DNA of 64,000 nucleotides from an uncultured Phycisphaerae bacterium (GCA_937949545.1 CALEDR010000003.1:62001-126000), one strand, 5' to 3'. Shown: positions 51,039 to 61,001, counted from the first letter of the stretch. Made by a program: numbers and translations. The notes: generated by a model not told the origin, from the letters alone.

Positions 51039-52868
51039 ATGGCGAAACGAGGAGGAAGAAGGAGGGGGGATGGTGCATTCTATTGGGTCTGTTTGTCTGT
51101 TTTCCTGTTTTTGTCCTGTTCTGTATGTGCGGACCTGGGCCCGTCTGATGTGCTGATTCTGGTGAATGCCCAGAGTCCTACCAGTCGATATATTGCCCGG
51201 ATGTACCGCTGGTATTATCCATCGATTCAGGACTGGCAGGTGCTGGAGCTGCAGGGGCTGGCGGACTGCAGCGGACCGAATTCAACGGCCGCGGATGAAA
51301 TCATTACACGAGAACAATACAACAATCAGATCGCCGGACCGGTACGTTCTTATCTGCTGGCTAACGGAATTGAAAAGCAGATTAAGGTGATTATCACAAC
51401 GGCGGGGCTTCCGTACCGCATTCAGGATACCAAACCAAACTTTGCCGACGTGGTTTACCCGGGCGGTTCCAACTGGCAGATTGTGATGAATGCGGAGTGC
51501 CAGGTTGATGCGGCTTCAGTGGAGTCGGAATTAACGTGTTTGTGGTATTTGGATTACGGGAGCAATCCCTGTCCGATTGAAAATCGGATCGTGAATCCTT
51601 ATCAGGGCTGTCGGAGTCGATTTGATTTGTTTGAGCGGCAGATGCCGTATGCGGACGATTTGACCTGGTCCTTTGCCATTTCACGCAAACCTGGAGTGGA
51701 CTCCCCTTATATGGAGGGGAGGGCCTACGGGTACGGGACTGTCAATCGCCGCTTTGGTCCGGGTAGGATGTATTTGGTCTGCCGACTGGATGGCCCCAAA
51801 AATCAGGGACAGAGTGCGGTTTTTTCCGTTCGGGCTATGCTCGAGCGGGCCAGGCGGGCCGGTTCTCCGCAGTTCGGGGTCAATCCGAAGCAGGCCGTTG
51901 TGGTGCTGGATGATGCCCCCAAGGCGCCTGCGGGAGATATTGACTACAATCGGGTGTTCAATCTGCACGACAGCAGCATGAATTTCTGGGAATATCAGGG
52001 AGTACCCTGGCCTCCGGATGCGTATGGAAACTGCGTAAAGAATGATTACGTGGAAGCATTTAACAGTCTGTCTGTGGGATACTTTGCTCAGGGGGCTTTG
52101 TATTTTGGTTCTTCGTCCGTCACATATGATCTGCCGGTGATACTGGACTACCGGGAACGAGTCAGCACGTTCTCCGCCGATTTTGCGAATTTGTCGGTTT
52201 ATTTTCCGGGGCGGACGGGGCCCCAGGGGGTCATTGGGTTCAGCTGCTTTGGGATGAATGGGGACGAAGGAAGGGCCAAGACTTATTTGCTTAACAGCGG
52301 TGCCGGCGGGGGGCCGCTGTTTAATTTTCTCAATGGAGCCGTCTTTACGTCGCTGGAGAGTTTTAATGCAGTGACAATGTTTTCGGATTTTTCAACGACC
52401 CAGGCAAAGATTGTGGATTTTATCAGGGCGGGCGGAACGGCGGCAATCGGGCACAGTTTTGAGCCGCAGTCCGATGCAGCGATTGACAATCAGTTTTTGT
52501 ACAGCAATCTGCTGGCGGACCGGGATGGGGATGGACGGGCGGATTTGACGTTTGTGGAGGCCGCCTGGGCGGCAATTCCTTATTTGAGCTGGTCAGAAGT
52601 GGTCATTGGCGACCCATTAATGCGGATATCGTATGGCCCAGGCCAGCCTAAGTCGTGGAGTTGCCTATTTGCCGACACAAATATGGATAAAGTTGTTAAT
52701 TTTGTTGATGTTTATATTGTTCGGTATTTTTATGGGGGTATCCTCAATTCAGCAGAGAACGAATGGTTTGAACGATATTATGATTTGGCCGATTTGGACC
52801 AGAATGGTGTGATTAATTTTGTCGATGTGTACATTGTAAGGTATTTATTCGGTACAATCTATGAATAA
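51039..52868 (+). CDS. TIGR03790-family secreted protein with C-terminal dockerin-like repeats
   Basis: This 609-residue protein is exported (WVCLSVFLFLSCSVCA). Its body matches the TIGR03790 family: PSDVLILVNAQSPTSRYIARMYRWYY, VIITTAGLPYRIQ, MYLVCRLDGP, and GGTAAIGHSFEPQSDA with VVIGDPLMRISYG. The family is found in planctomycetes and acidobacteria and has no known activity. The C-terminus carries two dockerin-like calcium-binding repeats (NMDKVVNFVDVYIVRYF and DQNGVINFVDVYIVRYLFG). The start is ATG 51039 after AAGGA. The last 200 bases are AT-richer than the rest. Confidence 0.85.
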   Translation: MAKRGGRRRGDGAFYWVCLSVFLFLSCSVCADLGPSDVLILVNAQSPTSRYIARMYRWYYPSIQDWQVLELQGLADCSGPNSTAADEIITREQYNNQIAGPVRSYLLANGIEKQIKVIITTAGLPYRIQDTKPNFADVVYPGGSNWQIVMNAECQVDAASVESELTCLWYLDYGSNPCPIENRIVNPYQGCRSRFDLFERQMPYADDLTWSFAISRKPGVDSPYMEGRAYGYGTVNRRFGPGRMYLVCRLDGPKNQGQSAVFSVRAMLERARRAGSPQFGVNPKQAVVVLDDAPKAPAGDIDYNRVFNLHDSSMNFWEYQGVPWPPDAYGNCVKNDYVEAFNSLSVGYFAQGALYFGSSSVTYDLPVILDYRERVSTFSADFANLSVYFPGRTGPQGVIGFSCFGMNGDEGRAKTYLLNSGAGGGPLFNFLNGAVFTSLESFNAVTMFSDFSTTQAKIVDFIRAGGTAAIGHSFEPQSDAAIDNQFLYSNLLADRDGDGRADLTFVEAAWAAIPYLSWSEVVIGDPLMRISYGPGQPKSWSCLFADTNMDKVVNFVDVYIVRYFYGGILNSAENEWFERYYDLADLDQNGVINFVDVYIVRYLFGTIYE

Positions 52869-53000
52869 TACCCGGATTTAAAAAAATTTTTAATTTTAGC
52901 ATATTTTTTTGATTTTTTGGGGGTTTTTTGATAATTTTATAGGATGGAGAGAAAGGTATGTCTTCGTATCACGAAGGCTGAAATACCGGAGGATGGAAAG

Positions 53001-53744
53001 ATGACAAATGAAAGAGGTGTTGGAAAAGGATGGGCCGCATTGCTGATGATGAGTGCTTTTGTTGCGGTTGCGTCCGGGGCAATCAAATACGTCGATGCTG
53101 TCGATTTAGACATCAGTGAGTTTTACTTCTACAATCATTCCACTCAGCGGTTTGTTCTGTTTACTTTCCTGGGAGGAAGTGAGATTCCGATTGATGCGGG
53201 CAATATCCATATTGCCGGCGGCGGGTGGGATTATTCCTTTGTGGGGAAAATCATTGTAACGGCCAGTGATTTATTCTGGAAGAACACAAGCGGCGTCAAG
53301 GCTCAGGCAATCTTTACCAACGGCTCTTCCGCCGGTCCGGCCGCGATGACGATTATTGCTACAGAGCTGACGGATATGACCAGCGGAACGGTTCTTTTCA
53401 ATTCTTCCAGTCATCCCGGCGGTGTTGTCCTTCTGACGGCTCAGCTGAATGACAGTGACAACATGTGGCTTGTCTCGGAAACAGGAAACTATACGGATGC
53501 TTTTGTTGGGGATACCCAATATGCCATTACCGGCGGCGAATTGAAAAACGGTTCGCTGCTGAGGATGCTGGACTTTCGTGCGGTCTGGGCTCTGGGACAG
53601 TGCGGTCCGGCGAATATCTCCACGTTTAATCAGAATTTGTACAGTCTGATGCCGTCGCTGGAACTTATCCCGTTCGGGATTCCTGAGCCGATGTCGCTCG
53701 GACTGCTGGCTGTCGGAGCTTTGCTGATCTTAAAAAGAAAATAG
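53001..53744 (+). CDS. PEP-CTERM sorting-domain protein
   Basis: This 247-residue protein has a signal peptide (WAALLMMSAFVAVASGA), a beta-rich body (IKYVDAVDLDISEFYFYNHSTQRFVLF) and a tail IPEPMSLGLLAVGALLILKRK. ATG 53001 follows GGAGG by ten bases. No named domain is recognised in the body. Confidence 0.8.
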   Translation: MTNERGVGKGWAALLMMSAFVAVASGAIKYVDAVDLDISEFYFYNHSTQRFVLFTFLGGSEIPIDAGNIHIAGGGWDYSFVGKIIVTASDLFWKNTSGVKAQAIFTNGSSAGPAAMTIIATELTDMTSGTVLFNSSSHPGGVVLLTAQLNDSDNMWLVSETGNYTDAFVGDTQYAITGGELKNGSLLRMLDFRAVWALGQCGPANISTFNQNLYSLMPSLELIPFGIPEPMSLGLLAVGALLILKRK

Positions 53745-53808
53745 ACCGCTTCTGTGAACGTGTGTCGGTCGGAAGATTTCTGAATTCGTTGATATGAGGA
53801 GGAAAGTG

Positions 53809-54495
53809 ATGAAAAAGAGGATGGTTTTTGGGGTGGCGGGGATTTTGCTTTTGTCTGTGTCGTCCTGGAGTGCTTTAACGGTTCAATGCATTCGGGTCGA
53901 TTCTCTGCAGGGAGATGGTTTTACGGCGGAGTATAACCATACCCAGCAAGCTCTGACCTGGACAGGCGGAGCCAGTGTTTCGCTGTATTCAAGCTCTTCG
54001 GGTACAGGAACTCCCGTAGCGACGTTTGTGGGTAATGTGAATATTCAGGGCAGTTTTACAGGGCTCAATGATCTGTCTTCCGGATCTGTAGCCCGGGCTA
54101 CCTTCAGCCAGATTAACTGGTCTGTTTCTGTTCTGAATGTCCCGGTGATTTGGGGGACTCATAAGCCCGGCGAACTCTTTTTGGAAGAAGAGCAGTATGA
54201 GCAAATCGGCCCGTGGATTTTTGACAGCGGGATTCTGTGGGGCAGCGGTGTAGTTCAGGTTACCGGCTGTGCTCTGGACCAGCTGGGCGGGTTCTACTGG
54301 GACGATGACAACGGCGATGCTCGTCTGAAATCACAGGTTGTAGTCAACTCTGCTTTTAACAGTTATCTGATGCAGTCCTACAACACTATCAATACAACCA
54401 TGTGGCTGTTTGCCGATGAAACGGTGATTCCGGAACCGGCGACGATGGCTCTGCTGGGACTGGGCAGTCTGATTGCTCTGCGCAAAAGAAATTAA
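53809..54495 (+). CDS. PEP-CTERM sorting-domain protein
   Basis: This 228-residue exported protein has a signal peptide (MKKRMVFGVAGILLLSVSSWSA), a beta-rich body with many aromatic and Ser/Gly residues, and IPEPATMALLGLGSLIALRKRN at the C-terminus. ATG 53809 is preceded by GAGGAGG. It may be cotranscribed with the previous PEP-CTERM gene. Confidence 0.8.
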   Translation: MKKRMVFGVAGILLLSVSSWSALTVQCIRVDSLQGDGFTAEYNHTQQALTWTGGASVSLYSSSSGTGTPVATFVGNVNIQGSFTGLNDLSSGSVARATFSQINWSVSVLNVPVIWGTHKPGELFLEEEQYEQIGPWIFDSGILWGSGVVQVTGCALDQLGGFYWDDDNGDARLKSQVVVNSAFNSYLMQSYNTINTTMWLFADETVIPEPATMALLGLGSLIALRKRN

Positions 54496-54938
54496 GCTTT
54501 TTCATCCATTCCGGATAGTTCCTTCTCGAGGGAATATCAAAGGCCGTCTTTGATAAGGCGGCTTTTTTTATTTGATCAGACCAGCAGGCAAAATGACAAA
54601 GCAGAAAGAAAAAGGTCTGGATGCCTGCCTGCGCGGGAATGACCGTTCGGTTTGTCAGACACACTTGGTCCCTTTCATACCCTCGCGGATGCATCTGTTT
54701 TCTTGTTAAAAAGCGGTTTTCCGATGCTATGAAATGACTTATTCCATTGCGCCCTGCCATTTCCGCAGTCTGCCCTTCGCAGCTGTGACGGAAAAAGACG
54801 GGAGACCATATTGGGGGGACAGGTTTTTATTAGGCGGGCATAGAATTTCTGCATCTGAGGTTTGAAAAAGCCTATACAGATGCGTATAATCAAAGCTTCT
54901 TTGGAATCTTTTGCGGTTGACGGGAGCGGCGGTCACAA
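54496..54938. other. Intergenic region with terminator and a REP-like element
   Basis: GCCGTCTT/AAGGCGGC (54543-54550 with 54555-54562, one G-T pair) followed by TTTTTTT ends the PEP-CTERM unit. At 54617-54643 lies a copy of the dispersed element whose minus strand begins GTCATTCCCGCGCAGGC, found in many bacterial genomes and often mistranslated as VIPAQAGIQ. The rest has no gene. Confidence 0.6.
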
Positions 54939-56396
54939 ATGGGCATCGCATCGTTTTTGGGACTGAAACGAAAGGAATCGGCCGAAGGGCTTCGAATTCG
55001 TCTTCGTTTTTTGGGGGCGGCGGGGAATGTGACCGGCTCCCGTCATCTGCTCGAGTTTGACGGCACGAAGGTTCTGATTGACTGCGGGCTGTATCAGGAA
55101 CGGCAGTATCAGAGCCGCAACTGGGAGGATTTCGGATTTGACCCCTCTTTGCTGTCAGCGGTGCTTCTGACGCATGCCCATCTGGACCATTGCGGGCTTC
55201 TTCCGAAACTGGTTAAGGAGGGCTTTCGAGGGCCGGTTTACTGTACTCAGGCGACGGCGGAACTGGCCCAAATTGTTCTTTTGGATGCCGGCAAGCTGCA
55301 GGAAGAAGATGCTGAGTTTAAGCGAAGACGCCACCGCAAGGCCGGCTATACACCGCCTCGTCCGGTCGAACCGCTCTATACGATGGAGGAAGCGAAGGCC
55401 TGTTTTCAGCAGTTTCGTCCGTTGCCGTTTCATGAGCCGGTTCGGCTGGGGCCGGGGCTGGAGGCGGATTTTCATGAGGCGGGCCATATTCTCGGGGCTT
55501 CGATGATTCGGATCGGCGTCTGTCGAGACGGCCGATGCCGAACGATCGTTTATACGGGGGATTTGGGACGCATCGGCCGGCCGATTCTTCGCGACCCGGA
55601 GACCTTTGACCAGGCGGATTATCTTCTGGTAGAGTCCACCTACGGCGATCGGGAGCATCAGACCCCAGAGGATACAAAGCGACAGCTGGAAGCGGCGGTC
55701 AATCGGACCTGGCAGGCCGGCGGCAATCTGGTTGTGCCCAGTTTTTCCATCGGACGCAGCCAGGAGGTTCTGTATTATATGAACCAGCTCCTTTTGGAGA
55801 ACCGAATCCCGCATATTCTGACGTTTCTGGACAGTCCGATGGCTGTGCAGGCAACACGGGTCTTTGAGAAATACACCAACCTGTATGACAATGAAATGTC
55901 GCAGCTGGTTTTGAATCATGAGTCGCCGTTCAGCTTTCGAGGTCTGAAACTGATTGAATCGCCGCGGGAGTCAAAGGCGATCAATCACATCAAAGGCACG
56001 GTTATGATTATCGCCGGCTCCGGGATGTGCACGGGCGGGCGCATCAAGCACCATTTGGTCAACAACATCAGCCGTCCGGAGAGTACGATTCTCTTTGTCG
56101 GGTACCAGGCGCAGGGAACGCTGGGGCGGAAGATTTTGGACGGGGAGCCGGAGGTGCGAATTTTAGGACAGATGCTGCCGGTGAGGGCGGCGGTTGTGAG
56201 GGTTCATGGGTTTTCGGCCCATGCGGACCGACGGGAGATTCTTGAATGGCTCAAAAAACTGCAGAAAAGCCCCCGGAAGGTCTTTTTGATTCACGGTGAA
56301 AAAGAAAGTGCCGAAAACTTCAAAACGTACTTAACGGAAAAAACAGGTTGGGATATCCACGTGCCTGAGTTTCAGGAAGAGATGGTGATTGAGTGA
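54939..56396 (+). CDS. Beta-CASP metallo-beta-lactamase-fold RNase/exonuclease
   Basis: This 485-residue nuclease belongs to the CPSF73-like group. The metallo-beta-lactamase core has FLGAAGNVTGSRHLLE, LTHAHLDHCGLLP (zinc ligands), and GHILGAS, with GDLG. The beta-CASP cap is marked by ESTYGDREH and later SGMCTGGRI with HGFSAHADR. It probably acts in RNA processing. It has a short N-terminal extension (MGIASFLGLKRKESAEG). Confidence 0.88.
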   Translation: MGIASFLGLKRKESAEGLRIRLRFLGAAGNVTGSRHLLEFDGTKVLIDCGLYQERQYQSRNWEDFGFDPSLLSAVLLTHAHLDHCGLLPKLVKEGFRGPVYCTQATAELAQIVLLDAGKLQEEDAEFKRRRHRKAGYTPPRPVEPLYTMEEAKACFQQFRPLPFHEPVRLGPGLEADFHEAGHILGASMIRIGVCRDGRCRTIVYTGDLGRIGRPILRDPETFDQADYLLVESTYGDREHQTPEDTKRQLEAAVNRTWQAGGNLVVPSFSIGRSQEVLYYMNQLLLENRIPHILTFLDSPMAVQATRVFEKYTNLYDNEMSQLVLNHESPFSFRGLKLIESPRESKAINHIKGTVMIIAGSGMCTGGRIKHHLVNNISRPESTILFVGYQAQGTLGRKILDGEPEVRILGQMLPVRAAVVRVHGFSAHADRREILEWLKKLQKSPRKVFLIHGEKESAENFKTYLTEKTGWDIHVPEFQEEMVIE

Positions 56397-56523
56397 AGGT
56401 GAACAGAGTCATTCAGGATATGTCTCCTCGGAAATCGTGCTGCCGTTCTATAAAATACTTTCCTTTCAGCTGCGAAAGGGGTATACTTATAACCTGAGGT
56501 TTTTGGAAGGGAAAGGGAAATCA

Positions 56524-57489
56524 ATGGCAGAACGGATTCCCAAGGTGGTCATCATCGGGCCTGCTTATGTAGAAATGGCTGTCAAGTGCGATGCTTGTCC
56601 GGAACCCGGTCAAACCAAAGAGGGAATGGGGTTTACCTGTGTCCCGACAGGGCCGGGGGTCAATCGGGCCATTCAGGCGGCCCTTTGCGGGTGCGATGTG
56701 TTTGTCCTGGGACGTATCGGAGAGGACTGCTTTGGGGAGATGATTAAGCAAAACCTCAGCCGCTACGGAGTCTCCACGGATTTGCTGTATGCATCGCCGG
56801 CCATCAGTACGGGGATTATCCTGACGCTGGTCGATGGACGGGGGGCGAATCGGTCTTGTTGTTCGGCAGGGGCCAACAAAGTTTTTGGAAGAGATGAGAT
56901 TGAATATGCGGCGGCGGAACAGACAATAAGTTCGGCAAATGTGTGTCTGATTCACGACAGTTTTTCGCCAGATGCTGTTGTGGCGGCCGTCCGGTGTGCC
57001 CAGATACACAAGACGCGGACAATTCTTGAGGTAAATCTTCCGATTCCGGACCGGGGGGTGGTGCACGCGATTGACTGGCCGGTCGATTTTTACAATGCAG
57101 ATATTCTGGTTTTGCGGTTTGCGGGATTGTGGAGCCGGACGGAACTAGGGGCCAGCGGCGAACAGGATATCAGGTTTATTGCAACCGAATTGGTGGCTAA
57201 GGGAGCCGGTTGTGTTCTAATCAGTCTGGGCACACACGGAGCTTTGCTGGTGGACCGTCAGGGGACTCACTGGATTAAGGGCATTGCAACTGAGATGGTG
57301 GACTATACGGGCTGTGAAGATGCTTTTTGCGGAGCCTTGGCGGCCTGTTATGCGACTGGTGACAGTCCATTGTCGGCGGCTCGTTTTGCGGTAGCGGCGG
57401 AGGCCCTGACCCGCAGCCGGTTCGGTCTGCAGGATGCCCTGCCGGTAAAAGAAGAGATTATTACTCTTCTTCAGGAGCAGCCGGATTAA
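56524..57489 (+). CDS. PfkB/ribokinase-family carbohydrate kinase
   Basis: This 321-residue sugar kinase has VVIIGPAYVEMAVKCD, TGPGVNRAIQAALCGCDVFVLGRIGEDCFG and the phosphotransfer region DYTGCEDAFCGALAACYAT. The usual anion-hole/catalytic motif GAGD is GCED at 263-266; the catalytic Asp266 is kept but the next-but-one glycine is replaced by Glu, which may reduce activity. The start is ATG 56524, preceded by GGGAAAGGG; the longer reading from 56389 has no site. The substrate is probably ribose or another sugar but cannot be told. Confidence 0.78.
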   Translation: MAERIPKVVIIGPAYVEMAVKCDACPEPGQTKEGMGFTCVPTGPGVNRAIQAALCGCDVFVLGRIGEDCFGEMIKQNLSRYGVSTDLLYASPAISTGIILTLVDGRGANRSCCSAGANKVFGRDEIEYAAAEQTISSANVCLIHDSFSPDAVVAAVRCAQIHKTRTILEVNLPIPDRGVVHAIDWPVDFYNADILVLRFAGLWSRTELGASGEQDIRFIATELVAKGAGCVLISLGTHGALLVDRQGTHWIKGIATEMVDYTGCEDAFCGALAACYATGDSPLSAARFAVAAEALTRSRFGLQDALPVKEEIITLLQEQPD

Positions 57490-57649
57490 TCCCTGAACCA
57501 TTCTTTGGCGAAATTCCGTAAACCTCCCCAATTATTTCAGGTTTTTCCTCTATCGTTATCGGGCATAACTCCTTTGCTTTTCCTTAAGCCCTTGTGCAGA
57601 TTTGACGATACTTTTAGGGAAGATGTTCTGTCTGTTTCAGGGGAAAAGA

Positions 57650-58153
57650 ATGGCTTCAAAGGGTTTTACATTATTGGAAGTGCTGATTGTTGTCGCCGTG
57701 TTAGGCATTCTTGCGGCGATTGTGATTCCCCAGATGCAGGGTCAGACCCAGGCGGCCAAGGAAAGTATGGCCAAAGATACCCTGCGCATCTGGCGGACTC
57801 AGATAGAATTGTACAAAATGCAGCACGGAGGACTGGCCCCGGGATACATAAAGGGACCGGTCAATATTGCTCCCGTACCTATTGATAATCAGATGATTGG
57901 AACCTCCGCAGAGAATGGAATGGCCCAGGAAAGTTCGGTTCCCAGCGGGGCTTATTTGTATGGGCCTTATCTGAAGAGCATCCCGAAAAATCCATTCAAT
58001 AATCTGAAGACGATTACCTACGTTGGCGACAGCGAGACATTTGAATCGAAGGCAGACGGCCAATCGGGCTGGCTGTATAAGCGTGCAACAGCGGACATCC
58101 GCCTGAACTGGCCGGGGACGGACAGCCGGGGAGAGAAGTATGTGGATTATTGA
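57650..58153 (+). CDS. Type II secretion/type IV pseudopilin (GspG-like)
   Basis: This 167-residue prepilin has the class III signal MASKG-FTLLEVLIVVAVLGILAAIVIPQM, with processing after G5 and the conserved Glu5 of the mature protein. The globular part ends with PWP-like GTDSRGEKYVDY and has aromatic residues. The length is that of a minor or major pseudopilin (GspG). It may work with the PilT ATPase at 48913, but no other secretion genes are next to it. Confidence 0.85.
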   Translation: MASKGFTLLEVLIVVAVLGILAAIVIPQMQGQTQAAKESMAKDTLRIWRTQIELYKMQHGGLAPGYIKGPVNIAPVPIDNQMIGTSAENGMAQESSVPSGAYLYGPYLKSIPKNPFNNLKTITYVGDSETFESKADGQSGWLYKRATADIRLNWPGTDSRGEKYVDY

Positions 58154-58159
58154 GAGAGA

Positions 58160-60952
58160 TTAATCCTCCAGATTGAGGAGGATGGGGGTTGTTTCATCTC
58201 CTGAAGTTTTTTGTATTTCTTTTTCCGTTATCAGTTCCACAAAGACCTTTCGCGGAGGCCGCGGTCTTTGCCCTTCCTGACGGCTGATTTGAATCGAAAC
58301 CGTCTTTCCATTGCGGCGGGCGGTGTATTCGGTAAGCAGATATTGTCCTTTTTCGAATTCCCATCCGTCTCCGGCATCTTCATAGAGAAGACCTTTAGCG
58401 GTTCCATTTTCATCGAGGCAGACCAAAAGGGTCAGTTCGTCTAAGAAGTTTTCTTCGGTGTTTTGGACAATTTTTCCGAGTGGTAAAACGGCTCCGCCGC
58501 GAATCTTCAGATCACACTGGTACGGGTTGCCGGAATCATCATCCGCCAGTGAAATGGTTCGCCAAATGCCCGAAGGCAGCGAGGGCTTGACGGCCCAGCG
58601 GGGAATCACCAGCAGGTCGCTGCCGAGGAGAAAGGCCTGGTCTTCGGTTCGAAGAGAAGGATTGTCGGGTTCGGCAAACAGGACAGGCCGGGCGACCGGC
58701 AGGCCGGTTTTGTGCGATTCGTAAAAGAGGGTGTACAGATAAGGCATCAGGCGATACCGTCTCTGCAGGGCAATACGGGCGGCTTTTTCCGTTTCCAGGC
58801 CGAAAGACCATGGTTCCTGATCACCGGATTCCTTGACGGTATGGGCCCGGCTGAACGGATAAAAGGCCCCGACGGCAATCCAGTGAGCCCACAGTTCCGG
58901 TGTCGCATTGCCGTCAAAGCCGCCGATGTCCGGGCCGCTGAAGGGCTGGCCGGACAGGCCGAGATTCAGAGACATCGGGATCGACCATTTCAGGTGTTCC
59001 CAGATTGCCTTGTTGTCGCCGGTCCAGGTGGCGGCGTAGCGGTGGCCGCCGAGAAAGTTGGCTCGGGAAAGGATGAAGGGCCGTTTGTTCGGCCGTGCCT
59101 GCAGAATTCCTTCGCGGGAGGCTTTGACCATCAGCATTCCATAGACATTGTGGTATTGAATATGGGGGCCGCAGGGCAGACCGTCTCCGCCGCGATGAAA
59201 GCAGTTGTCCGGCATGGTTCCGAGTTCATTGAAGACGGCCGGCTCGTTCATGTCATTCCAGACGCCGTCGATGCCCATTTCGAGGAAGTCTTTGTACAGA
59301 GCGGCCCACCAGCGGCGGGCTTTGGGTATAGTATAATCGGGAAAGACGCAGTTTCCGGGCCAGACGGGGCCGACAAAGGGTTTTCCAGAGGCATCGAGGA
59401 CCCAAATATCTTCTTGGGTTCCGCTTTCATAGACAAAATAGCCGGGTTCATATTTGACGCCCGGGTCAATCATCCAGACGGTTTTAAATCCGAGGGTGTG
59501 AAGATACTGAGTGAGTCCTTTCGGATCGGGAAAGCGGGCCGAATCGAACGTGAAAACGCGAAAGCCGTCCATGTAGTCAATGTCAAGCCAGATGACATCG
59601 CAGGGGATTTGTTTGGCACGGAAGGTTTCCGCGATTTGGCGGACGCGGCTGTCAGGGTAGTAGGAATAGCGGCACTGATGATACCCCAATGCCCAGCGCG
59701 GAGGCATCGGCATCCGTCCGGTCAGGTCGGCCAGATGCCGCAGAATGTCCTGCGGGTTTTGTCCCTCGAGGATATAAACGGGGAAGTCAGGGGCTTGGGC
59801 CGGCACGGAAAAGATGATGCCGGTTCTCAAGTCCAGCCGGGCCTGCCACGGGGTGTCAAAGATGACGCCGAATGCCGAGCCGTCAGGACGTACAGCCAGG
59901 ACCCAGGGATGGGACTGGTAAAGCTGGTCGGGCTTGCCGTAGCCGTAATTGTCCTTGTTATAAAGAACAACTTGTGTACCGTTTCGAAGGAGCCGTCCGG
60001 TGACCTCGCCCGTGCCGTACAGGTCGATGTCGGGGGACAGTTCGACGAGAACGTATTTTCGTCCATCAATTTGTGCAAATTTCGGTTTGACTTTCCAATC
60101 AGAGCCAAGTGTACCGATGGAGGGACGCGGCTTTTCGAGAGCGAAAGAAGGCAGGGCTTTGGACTTGTCGGCTCCTTTCGGCCAGAAACGGGCGATTTGC
60201 GGAGCGACGCGTTCGGATGTGCCCGGGATGTCGGCTGAATTCAGAAGTTTTGAAATGTATTCCCCGGGGCTGCTGTTCGGATGGAGGATGGACTGCCAGT
60301 CGGTTCCAATGCGAATTTCGTCGAATTCCCATGTATTGGATTGGTTTCCGGTACGAAGACGGATTTGATTGAAGGATAATTCCTGTTCAAGGTCGCTGAT
60401 GAGGTTAGAAGGCTGGGACTCTTCGGCTCGAGCGTCGAGAGGATTGAGCCAGATACGGATTTGTTCGGGCCCCTGCGGATACTGCTGGATTCGAAGGACA
60501 ATCCGATGGATGTGTTTATCCACGGCGGTCGGAATCTGTCCGATGGGAACGCCCCGCCCGTCAGAACTCCAGTAGGCGAAATGTTCGGACGCCCAGTCAT
60601 TGCCGACGCCGAAGACTTCGCGGTCATCCTGATAGAAGAAGAGCCCTGCATATTTTTCCTTATTGCTGTCATCCAGATTGCGGAGCAGAAAGCTGATGTA
60701 CAGGGTTTGGCCGGGCGAAGTATCTTTAAGAAAATCAGCAGGGAATCTGATTCCCTGGCTGCAGTCTTGCAGCCGCAGCCGTCCGCCGGTTTCCTGATGA
60801 AACGGGAAATCCAAACTGCCGTCTATCCACTGGACTTGTTCGGAAGTTTTCAATGAATCGGGTTGGGTGAACGATTCCTCCCAGAGAAGGCGGGCGGGAG
60901 CAGAAGAAAGAAGAGCCCAAAAAAAGAGAGGGAAGACCTGTTTTTTGCACAT
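58160..60952 (-). CDS. Glycoside hydrolase family 31 (alpha-glucosidase/xylosidase type)
   Basis: This 930-residue exported enzyme hydrolyses alpha-linked oligosaccharides. ATG 60952, after AAAGGA, starts a signal peptide (MCKKQVFPLFFWALLSSAPA); the frame continues upstream but this start fits best. Residues about 20-240 form an extra beta domain resembling LamG. The catalytic barrel has WLDIDYMDGFRVFTFDSARFP and the nucleophile region GVWNDMNEPAVF; the acid/base is in ATWTGDNKAIWEHL, and GLSGQPFSGPDIGGF follows. It overlaps no gene; the GH13 gene lies 49 bases upstream in the same direction. Confidence 0.93.
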   Translation of the reverse strand: MCKKQVFPLFFWALLSSAPARLLWEESFTQPDSLKTSEQVQWIDGSLDFPFHQETGGRLRLQDCSQGIRFPADFLKDTSPGQTLYISFLLRNLDDSNKEKYAGLFFYQDDREVFGVGNDWASEHFAYWSSDGRGVPIGQIPTAVDKHIHRIVLRIQQYPQGPEQIRIWLNPLDARAEESQPSNLISDLEQELSFNQIRLRTGNQSNTWEFDEIRIGTDWQSILHPNSSPGEYISKLLNSADIPGTSERVAPQIARFWPKGADKSKALPSFALEKPRPSIGTLGSDWKVKPKFAQIDGRKYVLVELSPDIDLYGTGEVTGRLLRNGTQVVLYNKDNYGYGKPDQLYQSHPWVLAVRPDGSAFGVIFDTPWQARLDLRTGIIFSVPAQAPDFPVYILEGQNPQDILRHLADLTGRMPMPPRWALGYHQCRYSYYPDSRVRQIAETFRAKQIPCDVIWLDIDYMDGFRVFTFDSARFPDPKGLTQYLHTLGFKTVWMIDPGVKYEPGYFVYESGTQEDIWVLDASGKPFVGPVWPGNCVFPDYTIPKARRWWAALYKDFLEMGIDGVWNDMNEPAVFNELGTMPDNCFHRGGDGLPCGPHIQYHNVYGMLMVKASREGILQARPNKRPFILSRANFLGGHRYAATWTGDNKAIWEHLKWSIPMSLNLGLSGQPFSGPDIGGFDGNATPELWAHWIAVGAFYPFSRAHTVKESGDQEPWSFGLETEKAARIALQRRYRLMPYLYTLFYESHKTGLPVARPVLFAEPDNPSLRTEDQAFLLGSDLLVIPRWAVKPSLPSGIWRTISLADDDSGNPYQCDLKIRGGAVLPLGKIVQNTEENFLDELTLLVCLDENGTAKGLLYEDAGDGWEFEKGQYLLTEYTARRNGKTVSIQISRQEGQRPRPPRKVFVELITEKEIQKTSGDETTPILLNLED

Positions 60953-61001
60953 AGATTCCAATCCTTTTCTGCAGAGACCATCCATTTTGCTTTGTCGTTT
61001 T

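Noticed and set aside
58712-60238. 508-codon plus-strand open frame inside GH31
   Set aside because: It is antisense to conserved GH31 motifs and shows no family features.
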